Below are positions 4,721 through 8,002 of a stretch of DNA of 8,002 nt, one piece after another (positions within the stretch are counted from its first letter, which is position 1; each line of letters starts with the position of its first letter). Made by a program: the position numbers and the translations under genes. Under the pieces are notes generated by a model. It did not search any database. It worked only from the letters and a program-made list of their open reading frames with translations, and was not told where the DNA came from. Source of the stretch: an uncultured Faecalibacterium sp. (lineage in GTDB: Bacteria > Bacillota > Clostridia > Oscillospirales > Ruminococcaceae); NCBI GenBank assembly GCA_900765705.1, contig CAAFSR010000026.1:1-8002 (forward strand). Reading direction: 5' to 3'.

Positions 4721-6472
4721 ATGATCAAAAAGCTTGTGTCGCATCTGGGCGAATATAAAAGCGCCTCGATCAAGACACCGCTCTTTGCTGCACTGGAAGC
4801 CATTATGGATGTGCTGCTGCCCACCATCATGGCATTTATCATCGATCAGGGCATTGAAAAGGGCGATATGAACGCTATCCTCCGCTACGGCCTGCTTACC
4901 TTTCTGGTGGCAGCCATTGCGCTGGTGCTGGGCGTGCTGGCGGGCAAGTATGCCGCCGAGGCATCCGCCGGCTTTGCCGGAAATCTGCGCGATGCCATGT
5001 ATGAAAATATCCAGCACTATTCTTTTTCCAACATCGATAAATTTTCCACGGCAGGTCTTGTTACCCGCATGACCACCGACGTGACCAACGTGCAGAACGC
5101 TTTCCAGATGATCCTGCGCATGTGTGTGCGTGCTCCGGTGCATCTGGTGTTTGCGCTGTTCATGGCTGTGGTCATCGGCGGCCCGTTGTCGCTGGTGTTC
5201 GTGGTGGCAGTGGTCTTTCTGGTGGCGGTGCTGGCAAGCATCATGATCCCCACCTTCCGCATCTTTGATCGGGTGTTCAAGAACTACGATAACCTCAACG
5301 CCTCGGTGCAGGAGAATGTGTCTGCCATCCGCGTGGTCAAAAGCTTTGTGCGCGAGGGCTTTGAGAACGAAAAATACACTGCCGCCTGCGAGAGCCTGTA
5401 CAAGCAGTTCGTCAACGCGGAAAGCCGCCTGAGCTTCAACAACCCCGCCATGCTGGTGGCGGTGTACGGCTGCAACCTTGCGCTGAGCTGGTTCGGCGCA
5501 AAATATGTGCTGCACGGTGCCATTACCACCGGTCAGCTGAACGCGCTGTTCGGCTATATCATGAACATCCTCATGGCACTGATGATGCTGAGCATGGCCT
5601 TTGTGATGATCGCCATGTCTGCCGCTTCTGCCAAGCGTATCGTGGAGGTGCTGGACGAGCACACCGACCTGCCCCCGGCAAAGCAGCCGGTGCAGCAGGT
5701 GGCAGACGGCGGCATCGAGTTCGACCACGTTACCTTCAAGTATAAGCACGGCAGCGGTCAGCCGGTGCTGAACGATATCAGCTTTACCATCCGGCCCGGC
5801 GAGACGCTGGGCATCATCGGCGGCACGGGCAGCGCAAAATCCAGTCTGGTGCAGCTGATCCCCCGCCTGTACGACGCCGAGAGCGGCACCGTGCGGGTAG
5901 GCGGCGTGGATGTGCGGGACTATAATCTTGATGTGCTGCGCCGCGAGGTGTCGATGGTGCTGCAGAAGAACGTGCTGTTCAGCGGCACCATTCTGGATAA
6001 CCTCCGCTGGGGCGATGCCAACGCTACCGAGGAAGAGTGCATCCGCATGGCAAAGCTGGCCTGCGCGGATGAATTTATCCAGCGCTTCCCGGATAAGTAC
6101 AATACATGGATCGAGCAGGGTGGCTCCAACGTGTCCGGCGGCCAGAAGCAGCGCCTGACCATTGCCCGCGCCCTGCTGCGCAAGCCCAAGGTGCTGATTT
6201 TGGACGACTCCACCAGCGCCGTGGATACCGCCACCGATGCCAAGATCCGCAAGGCCTTCCGGGAGGAGATCCCCGGCACGACCAAGATCATCATCGCACA
6301 GCGCATCTCCTCGGTGCAGGATGCAGACCGTATTCTGGTGCTGGATAACGGCCGGATCGACGGTCTGGGCACCCACGCAGAACTGCTGGCGACCAATGCC
6401 ATCTATCAGGAGGTCTACAACAGCCAGACGCAGGGCGGCGGCGATTTTGACAAGCAGGGAGGTGCGCAGTAA
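4721..6472 (+). CDS. ABC exporter subunit, permease fused to ATPase, degenerate-site half
   Basis: This 583-residue half-transporter has six predicted membrane helices (about 20-41, 55-76, 138-153, 156-176, 243-262, 277-299) followed by an ATPase domain from about 332. The Walker A reads GGTGSAKSS (Lys373; Ala372 replaces the usual Gly), the Q-loop is Gln415, the signature VSGGQ is at 471-475, and Walker B ends ILDD with Asp496 where the catalytic Glu normally is. The H-loop His is Gln527. These changes together mark the degenerate subunit of a heterodimeric exporter such as TM287/288 or BmrCD, not a damaged gene. Its intact VSGGQ should complete the active ATP site of the partner. It probably exports drugs, lipids or peptides from the membrane; the substrate is unknown. 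GGGAGG lies 9 nt before the ATG. An in-frame TTG at 4667 was rejected because it lies inside the promoter. Confidence 0.93.
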   Translation: MIKKLVSHLGEYKSASIKTPLFAALEAIMDVLLPTIMAFIIDQGIEKGDMNAILRYGLLTFLVAAIALVLGVLAGKYAAEASAGFAGNLRDAMYENIQHYSFSNIDKFSTAGLVTRMTTDVTNVQNAFQMILRMCVRAPVHLVFALFMAVVIGGPLSLVFVVAVVFLVAVLASIMIPTFRIFDRVFKNYDNLNASVQENVSAIRVVKSFVREGFENEKYTAACESLYKQFVNAESRLSFNNPAMLVAVYGCNLALSWFGAKYVLHGAITTGQLNALFGYIMNILMALMMLSMAFVMIAMSAASAKRIVEVLDEHTDLPPAKQPVQQVADGGIEFDHVTFKYKHGSGQPVLNDISFTIRPGETLGIIGGTGSAKSSLVQLIPRLYDAESGTVRVGGVDVRDYNLDVLRREVSMVLQKNVLFSGTILDNLRWGDANATEEECIRMAKLACADEFIQRFPDKYNTWIEQGGSNVSGGQKQRLTIARALLRKPKVLILDDSTSAVDTATDAKIRKAFREEIPGTTKIIIAQRISSVQDADRILVLDNGRIDGLGTHAELLATNAIYQEVYNSQTQGGGDFDKQGGAQ

Positions 6473-8002
6473 TGGCAGTAAAAGAAGTACATGGTCCCGG
6501 CCCGCGGGGCGCACGGGGCCCGCGCCCCAAGGTGGAAAACCCGGGCAAGCTGCTGAAGCGCATCATGGATGAGGTGTTCCGCAACTATCTGCCCCACTGC
6601 ATCCTTGTGCTTATCTGCATTGTGGTCAGCGCGCTGGCCAATGTGCAGGCCAGCCTGTTTTTGCAGACCCTGATGGACGATTATATCGTGCCCATGACCC
6701 GGCAGCAGAACCCCAGCTTTGCACCGCTGGCCGGTGCGCTGCTGCGGGTGGGCTGCATCTATCTTGTGGGCATTCTGGCCGCATGGGCCAACGCCCGCAT
6801 CATGGTCAACGTAACGCAGGGCACGCTGCGCAATCTGCGCACTAAGCTGTTCACCCACATGGAAAGCCTGCCCATCCGGTATTTTGACACCCACCCTCAC
6901 GGCGATATCATGTCCGTGTACACCAACGATGTGGATACCCTGCGCCAGATGATCAGCCAGAGCATCCCGCAGCTGGTGTCCAGCGCCATCACGGTGGTAT
7001 CGGTATTCTTCAGTATGTGTATGCTCAGCTGGCAGCTGACCATCGTTACCATGCTCATGGTGTCGCTGATGCTCTTCTGCTCCAAAAAGATCGCGGCAAG
7101 CTCCGGTAAGTACTTCGTGCAGCAGCAGCGGGATCTGGGCAAGGTGAACGGCTACATCGAGGAGATGATGGAGGGCCAGAAGGTGGTCAAGGTGTTCACC
7201 CACGAGCAGCAGACCCTTGCCGGCTTCCGTGAATTGAACGACCAGCTGAAGGAGAGTGCCAAGCAGGCCAACGGCTTTTCCAACATCATGATGCCGGTCA
7301 ACGCTCAGCTGGGCAACATCAGCTACGCCGTGTGCGCGCTGGTGGGTGCAGCCATGGCTGTGGGCGGCGTTGGCGGCATGACCCTTGGCACCGTGGTGGC
7401 CTTCCTCAGCCTGAACAAGAGCTTCAACATGCCTATCAGTCAGGTGTCCATGCAGGCCAACAGCGTCATCATGGCGCTGGCCGGTGCCGAGCGCATCTTC
7501 AAGATGATGGACGAGCCCAGCGAGACCGACGAGGGCTATGTAACGCTGGTAAACGCCAAGTACGACCGCAACGACCAGCTAGTGGAAACCACTGAGCGCA
7601 CCGGCATCTGGGCGTGGAAGCACTCCCACCACGACGGCACTACCACCTACCACAAGCTGGCGGGCGACATCACCTTTACGGACGTGGACTTTGGTTATGT
7701 GCCGGAAAAGACCGTGCTGCACGATATCAACCTGTACGGCCGCCCGGGGCAGAAGATCGCCTTTGTCGGCTCCACCGGTGCAGGCAAGACCACCATCACC
7801 AACCTGATCAACCGCTTCTACGATATTCAGGAGGGTAAGATCCGCTACGACGGCATCAACATCCACAAGATCAAAAAAGCCGACCTGCGCCGCTCGCTGG
7901 GCATCGTGCTGCAGGACACCCACCTGTTCACCGGCACGGTGATGGAGAACATCCGCTACGGCCGGCTGGATGCCACCGATGAGGAGTGCATCGCCGCCGC
8001 CC
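6472..8002 (+). CDS. ABC exporter subunit, permease fused to ATPase, canonical-site half (partial, 3' end cut)
   Basis: The ATG shares one base with the preceding stop (TAATG), with GGGAGGT 8 nt upstream, so the two subunits are translationally coupled and probably made in equal amounts. The 510 visible residues begin with a basic Gly/Pro-rich tail (8-25), then six predicted membrane helices between about 41 and 325, then an ATPase domain from about 399. Walker A is canonical GSTGAGKTT (Lys439) and the Q-loop is Gln481 in VLQDTHLFTGT. The signature, Walker B and H-loop lie beyond the window. About 110 residues are expected to be missing. Between helix 6 and the ATPase domain is an unusually long linker (about 350-398) containing WAWKHSHHDG; I recall similar linkers in clostridial relatives. 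With the upstream subunit it should form one heterodimeric exporter whose active ATP site uses this subunit's Walker motifs. Confidence 0.93.
   Translation, partial: MAVKEVHGPGPRGARGPRPKVENPGKLLKRIMDEVFRNYLPHCILVLICIVVSALANVQASLFLQTLMDDYIVPMTRQQNPSFAPLAGALLRVGCIYLVGILAAWANARIMVNVTQGTLRNLRTKLFTHMESLPIRYFDTHPHGDIMSVYTNDVDTLRQMISQSIPQLVSSAITVVSVFFSMCMLSWQLTIVTMLMVSLMLFCSKKIAASSGKYFVQQQRDLGKVNGYIEEMMEGQKVVKVFTHEQQTLAGFRELNDQLKESAKQANGFSNIMMPVNAQLGNISYAVCALVGAAMAVGGVGGMTLGTVVAFLSLNKSFNMPISQVSMQANSVIMALAGAERIFKMMDEPSETDEGYVTLVNAKYDRNDQLVETTERTGIWAWKHSHHDGTTTYHKLAGDITFTDVDFGYVPEKTVLHDINLYGRPGQKIAFVGSTGAGKTTITNLINRFYDIQEGKIRYDGINIHKIKKADLRRSLGIVLQDTHLFTGTVMENIRYGRLDATDEECIAAA

Noticed and set aside
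5818..6301. Walker A Ala, Walker B Asp and H-loop Gln as signs of a decayed ABC gene
   Set aside because: The reading frame is intact, the changes occur together as in known degenerate subunits of heterodimeric exporters, and a canonical partner follows with coupled translation.
4592..6514. A 640-codon open frame on the minus strand opposite the first ABC subunit
   Set aside because: The plus-strand frame has complete ABC motifs, a good ribosome site and promoter. The minus frame is rich in His, Gln and Ala in a pattern expected from complementing GC-biased codons, and shows no recognisable domain.

Overview
The window looks like chromosomal DNA from a GC-rich Gram-positive anaerobe of the Clostridia. 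The best guess is the Oscillospiraceae/Ruminococcaceae, of the Faecalibacterium type. This rests on strong GGAGG-type ribosome sites, sigma-A-like promoters, GC-rich third codon positions, and close resemblance of the ABC transporter pair and the AscB-like enzyme to clostridial proteins I know. It is an inference from the sequence; no database search was run. The coding sequences are intact apart from those cut by the window edges, and I see no mobile element, CRISPR array, tRNA or rRNA.

Layout. (1) Positions 1-192 hold the last 63 codons of a FabZ-type 3-hydroxyacyl-ACP dehydratase. It converges on purC (SAICAR synthetase, minus strand, 257-1126), and one perfect 20-bp hairpin between them can terminate both transcripts. 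(2) A 331-bp divergent intergenic region (1127-1457) carries the purC promoter on the minus strand and a near-consensus promoter on the plus strand. The plus promoter has a palindrome in its spacer and is followed by a short hairpin just ahead of a perfect Shine-Dalgarno. It drives an AscB/BglA-like 6-phospho-beta-glucosidase (1458-2897) and a cytosolic glycerophosphodiester phosphodiesterase (2980-3951), closed by a strong terminator. (3) A MarR-family regulator (4098-4580) and a heterodimeric ABC exporter (4721-6472, and 6472 running off the window) form a regulated efflux module.

How the genes work together. The regulator gene and the exporter operon each have a TTGACA-type promoter. Immediately downstream of each -10 box lies nearly the same 16-bp sequence (14 of 16 identical, at almost the same offset). 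At the exporter it sits inside an 18-bp near-perfect palindrome. The simplest reading is that this MarR protein represses itself and the exporter, and a ligand, perhaps an exported compound, releases it. The two ABC subunits are asymmetric: the first carries several substitutions in its nucleotide-binding domain that together mark a degenerate ATP site, and the second has canonical motifs as far as it can be read.

No clearly new biological system is visible. The most useful new observations are the predicted MarR operator pair, the palindrome in the glucosidase promoter, and the enlarged C-terminal half of the phosphodiesterase.
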